A stretch of 64,000 nucleotides of DNA, taken from assembly GCF_019279795.1 (NCBI RefSeq), contig NC_056749.1, forward strand, positions 575,963,721 to 576,027,720, given 5' to 3'. The position numbers were made by a program, and so were the translations under genes. Under the pieces are notes generated by a model that was given only the letters and a program-made list of their open reading frames with translations, was not told the DNA's origin and made no database searches. This DNA is from Protopterus annectens (taxonomy: Eukaryota > Chordata > Ceratodontiformes > Protopteridae). Shown in pieces: positions 45,091-55,557 of the stretch (the first letter of the stretch is position 1; the number at the start of each line of letters is the position of its first letter).

Positions 45091-46440
45091 GGTTCACACA
45101 TAGTACTAGACCAGCTGCTCTTGTGGGCAATTACATCTTCCAACAGATCTTCCTAGCAGGCACCTTGAAGGTAATCACAGACAAATATGACTGTCCTGTG
45201 GTATGTCAGCATGCAGGGAGGGAAAAGGTTCTATCCAGTCTGCACCCTGGCAATTCAAATTTGGTCCCTAGTGGTGAAACTACACATACACCTTCAAGCT
45301 GTATACATTCCCTCAGCAGAGAGTGCACCCTCTCACAAATGGATGCTTCACAGGGAGGTGTTTTTTGATCTTATTCACAGGTGGGGTATTCCACAGGCAG
45401 ATCTTTTTGCCTCCTCCTAGAACAGACAGATGCGTCTGCTTTGCACGACAACTCTGCATCCACATGCTTGGAAGGTGGAGCCTTCTCTATTTCATGGGCA
45501 GGGATGTTTCTTTATGCCTCCACCCCTTCACACTGATTCAAAAAGTCCTTGTAAAGATTCAGAGGGGCAAATCAAAAATCCTGTTGATGACTGCCTTTTG
45601 GCCAAAACAGCATTGGTTTCCCCAACTATTTCTATTAGCCAAGGGCAGTCACCACAAATTACCTCACCTATTCTACCTACCCACACAAGACAGGGGATCC
45701 CTCATCCACCCTCACGTGTTCAACCTCAAACTGACCTTTTGGGTGATAGATTTCTGATTCCCTTTAGACACCTGTATTCCGAGGATGTACTCAGTGTCCT
45801 GTAGGAGGCCAGGAAACCTAGTACCAGGAGAAATTACTTATCTAAAAGGAAAATATTCTCCAAGTGGTGTCTCAGGAACAAACAGGACCCTTTCTTTGCT
45901 CCAGTACCTTTGGTCCTTTCTTATTTGCGTGAGTTGCTTCATTTAGGGCTGACGTACTCTTCTGTAAAAGTGCATTTGTCAGCCATTTCTGCCTGTCTAC
46001 ACTTGCTACCTCCTTTGGCATCCAGGCAAGATGTAAAACTCTTCGTAAAAGGGGTCCCTCATATTAGACCTCCTCGTAAGCCTATTCCTCCCTTCCTGGG
46101 ATCTCCTATTGCCTCACTTTGAACCAGCCCATTCAGTATCTCTTAAGCTTTGTAACTGGAAAACATTCCTGTTTGTGGCCCTTACCTCTGTCAGGAGAAT
46201 CTCTGAAATCCAAGCTCTTATCTCCATTACTACTTACCTTATCTTCCATAGAGATAGGGTCTCCCTCAGGACCAATCCTTCCTTCATGCCCAAGGTGGTT
46301 AATGAGCTCTCTTTGAATCAGACCATTAATCTACCAGTTTTCTCCCTCAGCCTCAGAGCTCCTCAGAAAGGACTCTGGATTCCCTGGATGTTCATAGACA
46401 ACTGAGGTATTATCTGAACAAGACCAGTTCTTATTGTATA
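45091..46440 (+). mobile_element. DIRS-type retroelement D fragment (RNase H and tyrosine recombinase)
   Basis: Plus frames read FYPVCTLAIQIWSLVVKLHI and LQAVYIPSAESAPSHKWMLH, then REVFFDLIHRWGIPQADLFA, the RNase H C-terminal region of DIRS (pattern YIPG-x-N and RWG-x-P-x-DLFA). Next come LLAKTALVSPTISISQGQSP and MVLSYLRELLHLGLTYSSVK with VHLSAISACLHLLPPLA, the N-terminal half of the tyrosine recombinase, and finally SVRRISEIQALISITTYLIF with RVSLRTNPSFMPKVVNELSL. The recombinase catalytic Arg segment (RRISEI) is present. Frames shift several times and the C-terminus with HxxR and Tyr is missing. Confidence 0.8.
45910..46405 (+). pseudogene. DIRS D tyrosine recombinase, N-terminal and first catalytic box
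   Basis: Two overlapping frames (45910-46122 and 46109-46405) join across a one-base shift near 46110. They give SSVKVHLSAISACLHLLPPL (core-binding domain), GVPHIRPPRKPIPPF, then SLKLCNWKTFLFVALTSVRR with ISEIQAL. RRISE holds the catalytic Arg of box I. The reading then follows RVSLRTNPSFMPKVVNELSL and stops at IDN, so box II (HxxR, Tyr) is absent or decayed. Confidence 0.72.
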
Positions 46441-47573
46441 TAAACACAATCAAATACAGATTACTTTGTACCAAACTACCCTTACAAAGAAGATTCCTAA
46501 CTATAAAATAAGGAACCTTACATATTTTTGGATTATTTTTAAGCAAGAATATGACACCATAATCTAATACGATGCTGACAAAGATGTCAAGAAACCAGAC
46601 CTACACCAGCCTTGACTTGAAGAAACCCTAGCCAATATCCAAAGGAATTAACAGTCGTTCTACTTAAGTAAGAGATCTGGATGAGAGTCAGATTTGTGCA
46701 ATGTCAACGGATGGAAGTCAGGGCTAGGAAATACAAATGCTACTTGGTTTCTACTACTGAGCAAATATGTAGAACATGTCCTGGACATTATGACACTATC
46801 ATCAGACAAAGAAGTCTAAAACTGCTCGGACACACTCTTTGTCCAAACAGTTGTATCTTCTTGATTTTATCAATGCTAGAGTTTGTAACCACAAGAATGT
46901 GTACATTACAAGGTCCATTTGAGGAACTGGTGACTATGGAAAAGGACACTGTCTCTTCAAGTCTATAATGAACATCCAGAAATACTGAATGCTTCTGCAA
47001 TCAGTGCACAGGAAATGTAATGCCAAGTCCCTTGAGGACCTACTGATTTTGACCACAGGGGTGGGGTGGGGAAAGTGGGTAGGTCGTATATAAAAAGCAC
47101 AGCTAGAAGACTGACAGTGGACTCCCCCTCTAAGACACACTTGGCTTCCTCAATGGCTTGTAAATGTGGGCATTGGACCTGGTGGTGGGGGATGAATTAG
47201 AGTACCAGTAGACCCAGCGAAGGATGTGGGGTAGTGGGACAGCTGTCAGAATGACAGTAAGAAGGAGACTGGTTTACTAAAAATGACACTGACACTCAAA
47301 ACCTGCTCAACTAGAAAGAAAAGAAGAGCTTATGACAGCTGCAAGATGGCACTGGCTTTTACCTCAGCTGATATCATCACTACTTGGTTATAACTTGTTC
47401 TTAAATTATCTAACATTTTCTCAGCCTCATAACCTGAGAATGCACATATACAAAAATAATTTATATGTATCTAGTTCAGTTTGCTTACCAAAGTACTGTA
47501 CTGATTTCAGTGGGCAAATTTCAGGCACAACCTAGATGAATACCGTGATAAAAACACATTTTTCACACATTTG
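46441..47573 (-). other. SLC7A3-like intron, no confident feature
   Basis: The 95-residue plus frame at 46681-46968 contains TIIRQRSLKLLGHTLCP, which faintly resembles the C-terminal I-RxRRLxWLGH motif of some LINEs, but the flanking text gives no further support. Nothing else was recognised. Confidence 0.35.
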
Positions 47574-48198
47574 TTTTTTATTTTTTTTTTATTTTACATT
47601 TGTTGACTGGGATAGTCCAACTGGATACATGTCCATTTTCAGTGGAGGCCCTGGGGAGAAAAGCTCAAAGGTAAACACAACATGACAAAAAACTTGGTAA
47701 AAGTCAAGTTTACAGGTTCAGCTGGCTATACATAAACATAATCACACAAGATATTAATTTTGGGTAAGGTTTAAAAAAATGCTATTCTGCACAGTTATGA
47801 ATGACTTGGTACAAAACATAGTGAGAGGATTAGTCTGGCTTGGAAAAAGGACATAGCCAGTGTGATTTAAAATATAGTTTAAGACTTTTTTTGAATTGAC
47901 TTGGGGTGCTTGAGGGTAATTTCAGCAGGTAGCGAGTTCCATATTTTACCGACATAGTTGGTGAACAAACAGTCACCAGCTGAATATTTGGCTTTGACAG
48001 TTTGTACTAGTAACCTGTTAGAGGAGCGAAGAGGTCTTAGGTTACTGCAGGGGTTGATAACTTTTTTAAGTGCAGGTGTATTATCAGGCCAGTAGAGTAC
48101 TTTATGTGCCACTAAAAGTTGGTTATAGTGAAATAGACAAGGCAATTCTAACATCCTAGATGATTCAGGTTTTTACAGTGGTATCTTATATGGCATGT

Positions 48199-48340
48199 TG
48201 TTGTGGTTGTGTCTTTCGGCTTTTCCCGGTTAGGGGACGCCACAGCGGAACTCCAGTCCACTAATGATTGGCAGTAGATTTTTACGTGCACAGTTGCCGG
48301 CCCTGACGCACAACCTTCAACGAAGATACGCCCACATACC
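48199..48340 (-). mobile_element. SINE with RTE-type tail, inserted in L2
   Basis: The plus strand shows GTTGTGGTTGTGTCTTTCGG, CTTTTCCCGGTTAGGGGACG, CCACTAATGATTGGCAGTAG and ACGCACAACCTTCAACGAAG: the reverse complement of the SINE at 62.76-62.92 kb, in the same block order. The tRNA-like head is missing. Confidence 0.8.
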
Positions 48341-48967
48341 AGTGGCAAATCAGGCTATGTGATTATAACAGCTAGAGAGTTTATTCAGTTAAGTTTTGCC
48401 TAAGTTGGTGAAAAGAACGGAAGCATAAAGGAGAGATGAAGGAAGGTGAGAGCGTGCAATGGCTATTTTAGCAGGTGGTATTAGGAGGGGTTTAATCCTG
48501 TAGAGTGAGCCGAGTTTTTTATCAATAGTTTTAACAGTCTGATTAACATGCAGATCGAATTTGAGATTATTATCTACAGTGACACCTAGAAGCTTTGTGT
48601 AGCTATCTGGGGGGATTATGGTACCATTGTCAGATTTTATAGAGAAGGATAGAACAGTGGACCTACGAGTAGGGGTGAGCAGCAGTAGCTTAGTTTTCTT
48701 TGGATTTAGGATGAGGTGTCATTCTGTTAGCCAATTTTCGACTATACTGAAGGTGTTTTGGCTAAGTGTTTGTAGATCAGACTGGGAGGTGGCAAAGCAG
48801 ATCAGGGTGGAGTCATCTGCGTACTGAATGCAATTAGCTTCTGGGATGACTGTGTAGAGATCATTGACAAATATAGAATATAGGAGTGGTCCAAGTATGG
48901 AGCCCTGAGGAACTTCCAGAGTGTTAGATAGGAGGTTAGAAATTTTGTTTTGCCATAGGATGGCCTG

Positions 48968-49279
48968 TTATCTACCACTCAAATAGGCTTGGAACCACTG
49001 TAGAGCTTGGGTGTCTAGGTATAGAGTCTTTAGCATGTGAATTAGTTGTTGGTGATCCACCATATCAAAAGCTTTGGAGAGATCCAAAAATATGGCAGAG
49101 GATATTTTATTACTATTACGATTGTTGTTTATGACATCAGAGAAGGCAAGGAGGGCTGTGGTGGTGCTATGGTGTGGACTGAACCCGTGCTGGGAGCTAG
49201 CCAGTAGGTTGTTTTGAGTCCGATATTGTAGCAGTTGCTTATGAATGCATTTTTCCATGATTTTAGCCAATGGTGACAA
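48968..49279 (-). CDS. L2 reverse transcriptase, motif A region intact (103 aa)
   Basis: The frame starts MSPLAKIMEKCIHKQLLQYR, contains QHGFSPHHSTTTALLAFSDV (fingers/GF-x-x-xHST motif) and ISSAIFLDLSKAFDMVDHQQ, which is motif A with both Asp residues intact. It ends LQWFQAYLSGR just before motif B. Motif C is also intact in a neighbouring frame near 48.81 kb (QYADDST). The element is broken by a frameshift between the two and by the SINE, but its catalytic residues persist, so it is younger than the 43.5 kb copy. Confidence 0.82.
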   Translation of the reverse strand: MSPLAKIMEKCIHKQLLQYRTQNNLLASSQHGFSPHHSTTTALLAFSDVINNNRNSNKISSAIFLDLSKAFDMVDHQQLIHMLKTLYLDTQALQWFQAYLSGR

Positions 49280-49515
49280 TATGGCTATGGGACAGAAATT
49301 AGACAGTTCAGTGGAGCTACCACCTTTACGGAATGGAATGATATGGGCTATGTTCCAGATTGTGGGGATGAAGATTCTGTTATGGTTCGATTGATTAGAA
49401 TGGAGATGGGGTATGCTATTGCATCTGCAGCTTTTTGCAGATACTCAGCAGGCAGCAGGTCAGCAGCTAGGGTGGTTGGTTTTAGTTTTTTAATTAGACT
49501 TCGAATGTACGATGT

Positions 49516-50134
49516 ACATGATTAAATCAATGAACAAAAGACTGCTGTTTCTCAAATTTGTTGCAATATTTACTGTCTGATGCAGACAGAGCAGATATTG
49601 AAACATGTTCCATGACAAAATTACACACAACTGAAGCCACAGATAATAAATAAGTTCATATACTGATTACCTAGAGTACACATAAACTGACTTGCTTCTG
49701 GAATGGCTTACTGATGTTTGCACACTTGCACACTTACAGTTAGTCACATCTGCACAGTTACTCACAGAGGTGTTTTGTGGTTTGTTCATTCTTGCTTTGG
49801 TTCTTCTACACGAGGGAAGTGTTTTTTCCTTGTGTGGAAAAGAAATTCCCTTGAATTTCTTTGATACTCCTATAACCTGTCATAGGTAGCTAAAAGACCA
49901 GCACCTGTCAACAGTATCCTGAGGGTATTAACCTACAAATGCATTTTTTTTTCTGCAATACTACACAATCTGAGAAAACTAAACTTTTATTTAAACAATT
50001 TTGAAAATGTATCAAATGGTATGATACAGAAAAAGACAAAAAATTAGACTGGTGTTAGAGATTCATAATGCTATCCCCCATGACAGCCCTTTGCATCTGT
50101 ACACCGGTTCGCAGTAAATAAATCCTTAACATAC
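49516..50134 (-). other. Intron flank of the most upstream exon, no feature
   Basis: AT-rich, no recognised coding. Includes the donor at 50134 (GTATGTTAAGG on the minus strand). Confidence 0.45.
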
Positions 50135-50357
50135 CTTGTTGTGAGAGCACACAGAGACCCCACTGCCACCACATATCGAGCAGGATTCCAGCCAACATAA
50201 TTGAATGCCTCAGGAAGGGGACTTTCTTTGTTTAGCAAATAATACGGCATCATGAGGGTCAGAGCAGCAGAGACACCAAAATATGCCAAGAAGCAAATCA
50301 ACAATGACACAATTATACCAATGGGAATGGAGCGCTGTGGGGTTTTGGCTTCCTCTC
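50135..50357 (-). CDS. SLC7A3: Cationic amino acid transporter (CAT-3/SLC7A3-like), most upstream exon seen
   Basis: The minus strand has a polypyrimidine tract and acceptor TTCCTGACAG before GAGAGGAAGCC, and a donor ACAAG|GTATGT. The 223-nt exon encodes [40 protein letters not shown] and [20 protein letters not shown] with [14 protein letters not shown]. The GEEAxxPQRSIP signature and two membrane segments are the central part of CAT proteins, which take up Arg, Lys and ornithine across the plasma membrane. [26 protein letters not shown] is closest to CAT-3 (CAT-1 and -2 have KYxVA). The preceding exon would supply the G before GA and was not found in 50.4-64 kb. Confidence 0.95.
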
Positions 50358-50877
50358 CTGTCAGGAAAAAAAGAAAGCTTAGCAAACAAATTAAGATTAG
50401 TTTAATTTTCATTGATTGTCATGCATATTCACAACACAGTTCTCTTAAGCAGATACCTTAAGTCAGACAAAACTTCCTAAGATGAGTATTTTGACCTTCT
50501 GTAACACAACTCAGGGATTATACATACAGATGACTGCAGGGCTATAATGATGAAGGGTTCAAGTTTTACCTCCAGCGTTATGGACAAAAACAATGGGGGA
50601 AAATGCTCCAAATTAGGGACATTTTTCAATGCTGGTACTGTTAACTCTGAACATTTCAAAATAATATTCCATTTTTAAGAGAAATATTGTAAAAGATCAG
50701 AGGCATCCTTCCAAAATCTGGACAGTAAAGTATAGCTGTAACTTATCAGAAACCTTCTGTACTGTCATTGTAATAGAATCTGAAAGCTGTACTTTCCTTG
50801 CAAATATAACTACACAGAATTTGTTATTAACATCAACATGCTTTCAGATATCCGATTTATTAAGCATGACTCACCTT

Positions 50878-50958
50878 TATTAAATGTTAGCGCTTTCGTT
50901 CACAATGTACATGAACTTCCTCAGATCATAATGTTAATGAAAGCGCTAACATTTAATA
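50878..50958. repeat. Perfect 20-bp inverted repeat, possible Penelope-like terminus
   Basis: TATTAAATGTTAGCGCTTTC at 50878-50897 is matched exactly in inverse at 50939-50958, with a 41-bp spacer containing GAAGTTCATGTACATTGTG on the minus strand. The sequence then continues AATACATTTTGGAAGTC and a T-run with GGCACTTCGC. Inverted short repeats at element ends and GATGAAG/GAAA-x-CGC motifs fit Penelope-like elements, a fragment of which is found at 63.3 kb; alternatively a MITE. Confidence 0.6.
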
Positions 50959-50999
50959 CATTTTGGAAGTCTTGGAGGTCTCCTTTTTTTGGCACTTCG

Positions 51000-52440
51000 C
51001 TTGGGTTTTGTTACAACTGTTTTAAGAAAGAAATAATTTTTGCAGTTTTCTGGTACTTTTGCTTAATTACAATAGTGTGCACCTCAGGCATTTTCAATAT
51101 GTTCCATCTTGATATGGAGAGAGATATGATGTTTCAGGATAAACCCTTCACACCATATGCCATCCAAACACTGGCTGCAAAAAGCATATTATGCAGACAT
51201 GGGGCAATTCTGAGTTGAATATATGGTTCAACATTGCAACAAAGATTCTCAAAGCACCCCTAATGTTTCTGCATTACACAACAGGAAGAATGACCAATTA
51301 TAGTGACTGTAATGCTCTCTGCAGCTAAACAAAATTAGAGCTTTTAATAACGTCTTTGTACTGAGAAGCAAAACTGTTTCATCTATTCAGATCTGCACTG
51401 AGGGGCTTCTGTGTCCATAACCCCAGCCTGATATCAGTGCACCATTATATTCTTAGGGATAACACTATACTGAAGGAGTGATGATTGCATGTTAAACTCG
51501 ATAATTATTCACGGGTGCTCTGTTGGAACACAGTTCTTAAATAATAATACTGTTTAGGGGGGCTTGGCAGCATAATGCAGGCTAGTACTAGCCTGCCTAG
51601 AGATCGGATTCCCACCAAGTGTTACAGCAGTCATATGAGGGAGTCAATTAGACAGGCAGCTCACAGTCATCATCATCATCATCACTACCTACCAGATACG
51701 ATCCTCTTTCCGTCAGAATGGATGGATTTAAACACTGACATAGAGTTAAAATAGGACAGTTCAAAATAAATGTTATTTCTTTTAAATGGATAGTGGTGCA
51801 GTTCAATAAAAATATAAAACTTTTACATTTTCTTTTCGAACATTATCTATTTACATTACATATTGATTGAGTTAATATTTTGGTGCTAGCAGCTGTATAC
51901 AAAAAAGGGCAAGTAATAAAAAAGAAGAAAAAAATAAGAACGTGCATGTTAAGTTATTCAGATGTTCTCATACCATAAAATGATTTTATCTAAACTTTGG
52001 TTTTTTTTGCTACTTATATCCCAAACTGTCCTGCAACTGCCACTAGTCTATGACTTGTGGTCGGAGTAACAAAAGATATCAGCATAATAAATGTGCAAAA
52101 AAGTAGTGCTACTGAAAATGTACAAGACAGGTTCTCTTAGTCACTGCTTTGTACAAAAAATATAAGACATTACAACATATTTTTTCTCTATTTAAAACAC
52201 TTTTCTGGTTTACTGTTGCATTTACTAAAATTAGGTTCCAAGACCCATACAGGAGGAGGTTCTGTTCCTGTGCTCACTAACATTTAGAATACACGTTTCG
52301 CTGACTTACGCTTGCTTATATATACACTAAGAAGGAGAATGCCATTTCTTGCACTATACCCCTTTCTCTGAGGTATGGAGGCTTGGTTTAAACTATATCA
52401 GTGATGCTGATATTCATTGTTCTTTATTTTTTTTGTCTTT
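51000..52440. other. No feature recognised
   Basis: AT-rich sequence between the inverted repeat and the RTE-like LINE. The 126-residue plus frame at 50838-51218 overlaps the inverted repeat and has no recognisable domain. A short (CAT)n run lies near 51667. Confidence 0.4.
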
Positions 52441-52907
52441 TCTTCTTGGATTTCAGGACATGGTCAAACGACTGTTGGCATTTCAACAGGGAGCCACATA
52501 CTACTGCTGCGGATAGAGGACAAGAAGAACTATGGACAGAAGCTCAGGATATTGTCCAGGAAATTAAAATAAAATTATAAATAGAAAATTAAGAAACATA
52601 AGTACTGCTAAAGTTTATTGCATGGATAGATTACAACTGGAAGGATATCTGTTGGCTGAGGTGCTTGGAACTGAAAGTAAAGTCCGGAGCAGCAAAGAAC
52701 TATACACCACTGGAACTTGGAATATGAGAACGATGAACCAAGGTAAATCTGAGATGGACTGATATACTGGAGATTACCACACTACAGTGGACTGGAATGG
52801 ACCATTTTACATCAGATAATCATCAGATCCTTCTACTGCAATCAAGCATCTTGCAGAATAAATGGAGTAACCCTTATAGTTAATAAAAAGTATGTCAAAA
52901 TCACTGT

Positions 52908-53096
52908 TTGGTAACAACCCAGAAAAATTCTAGAATAATCTCAAACAGACTACAAGATAGGCCATTCAACATTACAGGGATACAAATTTATGCTCCAGCT
53001 ACCGAAGTAGAGGAGGAGGATGAAGTTAACCAATTTCATGCGGAACTGCAGCAAGACTTAGAAATAGCACCAGAAAAGATGTTATTTTCATCATAG
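52908..53096 (+). pseudogene. RTE/BovB-like apurinic endonuclease fragment
   Basis: The 62-residue frame reads KNSRIISNRLQDRPFNITGI and QIYAPATEVEEEDEVNQFHA with ELQQDLEIAPEKM. It matches the middle of the BovB endonuclease, where a PFN-I-T-x-IQ-x-YAPT segment precedes an acidic helix and the IGDWNA box. The frame stops where the box begins; the box is found one frame over (IIGEWNA at about 53.09 kb) with the conserved Asp changed to Glu. A single-base shift therefore inactivates it. Confidence 0.8.
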
Positions 53097-53392
53097 GAGA
53101 ATGGAACGCTACATTTGGTTGTTAGAATACAGCTGGAATAATGGGCAGGTTTGTCCTTTGATTATGAAATGAAATAGGATATAGACTGGTACAATTCTAC
53201 CAAGATAATTCACTGGTCATAGCAAACACTCTCAACAGCCAACAAGATGTCTTTCAACATGGCTGTCATCAGATGGCCAATACCAAAATCAGTTGCAATC
53301 GGAGATGAACAAGTTGTAAACATTCAGCAAAAACTAGACCTGGAAATGACTGTGTCTCAGACCACTAGCTTATCACAATGTTTAGAATTGCA

Positions 53393-53490
53393 TTTTATTT
53401 ATTTAATTATTTGACGTTTGGTTACGGGGAAAGTCCAGCCGGGTAAGAAACCCATTTTGAGTGGAGGTTCGGAGAGAAAAGCTCCACTAC
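53393..53490 (-). mobile_element. L2-type 3' tail inserted in the RTE LINE
   Basis: The plus strand shows GACGTTTGGTTACGGGGAAA, GTCCAGCCGGGTAAG, CCCATTTTGAGTGGAGG and GGAGAGAAAAGCTCCAC, the reverse of the shared L2/SINE tail. The parent body beyond it (to about 53.83 kb) is not recognisable. It sits between RTE segments at 53.39 and 54.29 kb. Confidence 0.7.
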
Positions 53491-53837
53491 AGAAGAAAAA
53501 TATACAATTTTTGTGATTAAATAAACAACAAGAAAAATAAAAGAAAGAAATAGAAACGTATACATGAACAGAAAAGTAAAATACATACATTTAAATGGAA
53601 AAAATAAGCAGACATATCAAGGCATGTATAACGTGCTTAAAATTTTACATAAAGGTTTAGCAAATAAATCTGTGGACAATATATTATCGTGGGAAGTTTA
53701 ACAAAAATGTGGCATATAGGGTAAATACGACAGAGGGGCAGTAGAATCCAAATTATATCCCACAGAGCAAGTATGAAGGCAAGGAGACTAGACCTTATGG
53801 TCTTCTAAAGAAAACAAGAAGTGTCCAGGATAGCGAG

Positions 53838-54286
53838 GTACAACCTCAAGTATTCCAATGGTTGTGAGATACAACCTCAACAATATTCCAACTGATTGTG
53901 AGATACAACCTCAACAGTATTCCAACTGACTGAGATACAACCTCAACAGTATTCCAACTGACTGTGAGATACAACCTCAACAGTATTCCAACTGACTGTG
54001 AGATACAACCTCAACAGTATTCCAACTGACTGTGAGATACAACCTCAACAGCATTCCAACTGATTGTGAGATACAACCTCAACAGTATTCCAACTGATTG
54101 TGAGATACAACCTCAACAGTATTCCATCTGACTGTGAGATACAACCTCAACAGTATTCCATCTGACTGTGAGATACAACCTCAACAGTATTCCATCTGAC
54201 TGAGATACAACCTCACAACCTCAACAGTATTCCATCTGACTGTGAGATACAACCTCACAACCTCAACAGTATTCCATCTGACTGTA
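53838..54286. repeat. Minisatellite, 34-bp unit, about 13 copies
   Basis: The unit holds TGTGAGATACAACCTCAAC and AGTATTCCA(A/T)CTGAC. Variants lack TG (CTGAC-TGAG) or contain a partial internal duplication (ACAACCTCACAACCTC) near the 3' end. Most copies are nearly identical, so it is young relative to the RTE copy that carries it. Confidence 0.97.
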
Positions 54287-55557
54287 GAGTGGAGGGAAGA
54301 ACAGATCGGAGGATTAGACCTGGTGAATATAGCACCTGCAAATCTAGGGGCAGAAGTTCACAGTATTGTTCAGGAGATGAAAAATATTCCAGATAGAAAG
54401 AAGATTAAGGAGACAAAATGGCTTTAGAACTGGCTGAGGAAAGGAGGAGAGCAAAATGCAATGGGAAAAGGGAAACTATACAACTATGTAAAACTCAGTG
54501 CAGAGATCCAGAGAACAGCAAGGAGAGAGAAGAAGCCATATTTAAACCAGCAATACAAAGAAATCTAAGAAGACGATAAAATGACGAGATCCATTTGATA
54601 AGTTTGGTGATATTAAGGGAAACTTCCAGGTAAAAACAGGCATGACATAGGTTACTAACAGAAGCAGAAGATGTTAAGAAGAGGTGGCAGGAATATGGGT
54701 TCCCTATTTAATTTTGAAATACTGAAATCACAAATATTTCGAAATTAAAATAACAAAGTCTTGAAATACCAATAAACCAGAAGTGCGAAATTTAAAATCT
54801 CGAAGTGCAGAGATTTTGAATTAGCGCTTCAGGTGTTGTGTGTGAATGGTAAGATGTGAGGTTGGGTATGTATGTATGTATGTGTATGTGTGTGTGTGTG
54901 TGTTGGTTAGGGGCTTTAGTGTATGTCAGTGTGTGTTTTGAGTGTGATGTGTTTGTGCGAGGGTGTGTACAATGTGTGGGAGTGAGTTACCTGTGTGTGT
55001 CTGATTGTGCGATCTCGGAGTTAGTATATATAAGTTGGGGGGTGTGGGGGGAGCAGGAGGGCTTGCCCCCCTGCTTATCTGTAGTGTAGGATATTATATA
55101 TGAGTTGGGGGGGTTGTGTGCATGTGTTTGTGTGTGTTGTATGTGTAGTGTACTGTCGGGATTTTGAATTTCGCGGTTGGAGGGTTTCAGTGTTTGGTGT
55201 GTTCGGCTATGTTCATAGGTTCATAGGTTGGTACTAGGCTATCAGCCCTAGGGCCTATACAAGCCTAGCCATAACAATTCCCTGGCTATTTCTTCCCACA
55301 TTATTTACTTTCCTTGGGATTTCTTTAAGTGTAGCATGTCCAACAGCTCTGGGTTTGACATGGCCTTGTATGTTAAGCAGAGATCGCCTCTGAGTAGACG
55401 ATATGCGACAGAGTATAGCTGGAGTTTAAGGCGATCAGCGTAGGGCATCTGCTTTAGGCCTGTGATTCTTTTAGTGAGGTATTTCTGAGGCCTTTCCAGT
55501 TGTTGCAGATGTCTTGAGAGGTACATACCAAATGGGGCGTTGTATTCTATAATGGGT

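Larger units (their letters stand above)
47574..49515 (-). mobile_element. L2-like LINE, about 1.9 kb, with SINE insertion
   Basis: The minus strand has RT motifs at 49.28-48.8 kb, a C-terminal domain at 48.15-47.88 kb (MLELPCLFHYNQLLVAHKVL, TNYVGKIWNSLPAEITLKHP) and the L2-type tail at 47574-47672 (CTTTTCTCCCCAGGGCCTCC, GTTGACTGGGATAG in the plus reading). A SINE tail fragment interrupts it at 48.2-48.34 kb. It differs clearly in sequence from the copy at 41.7-44.16 kb, so at least two L2 subfamilies are present. Confidence 0.85.

Noticed and set aside
46681-46968. 95-aa frame with TIIRQRSLKLLGHT as LINE C-terminus
   Set aside because: Only one short weak motif; neighbouring frames give no further LINE text, so it was left as unassigned.
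54842-55089. Cys/Val-rich 77-aa frame (MRLGMYVCMCMCVCVCW...)
   Set aside because: It is a translation of a TG/TATG microsatellite inside the MITE and has no gene support.
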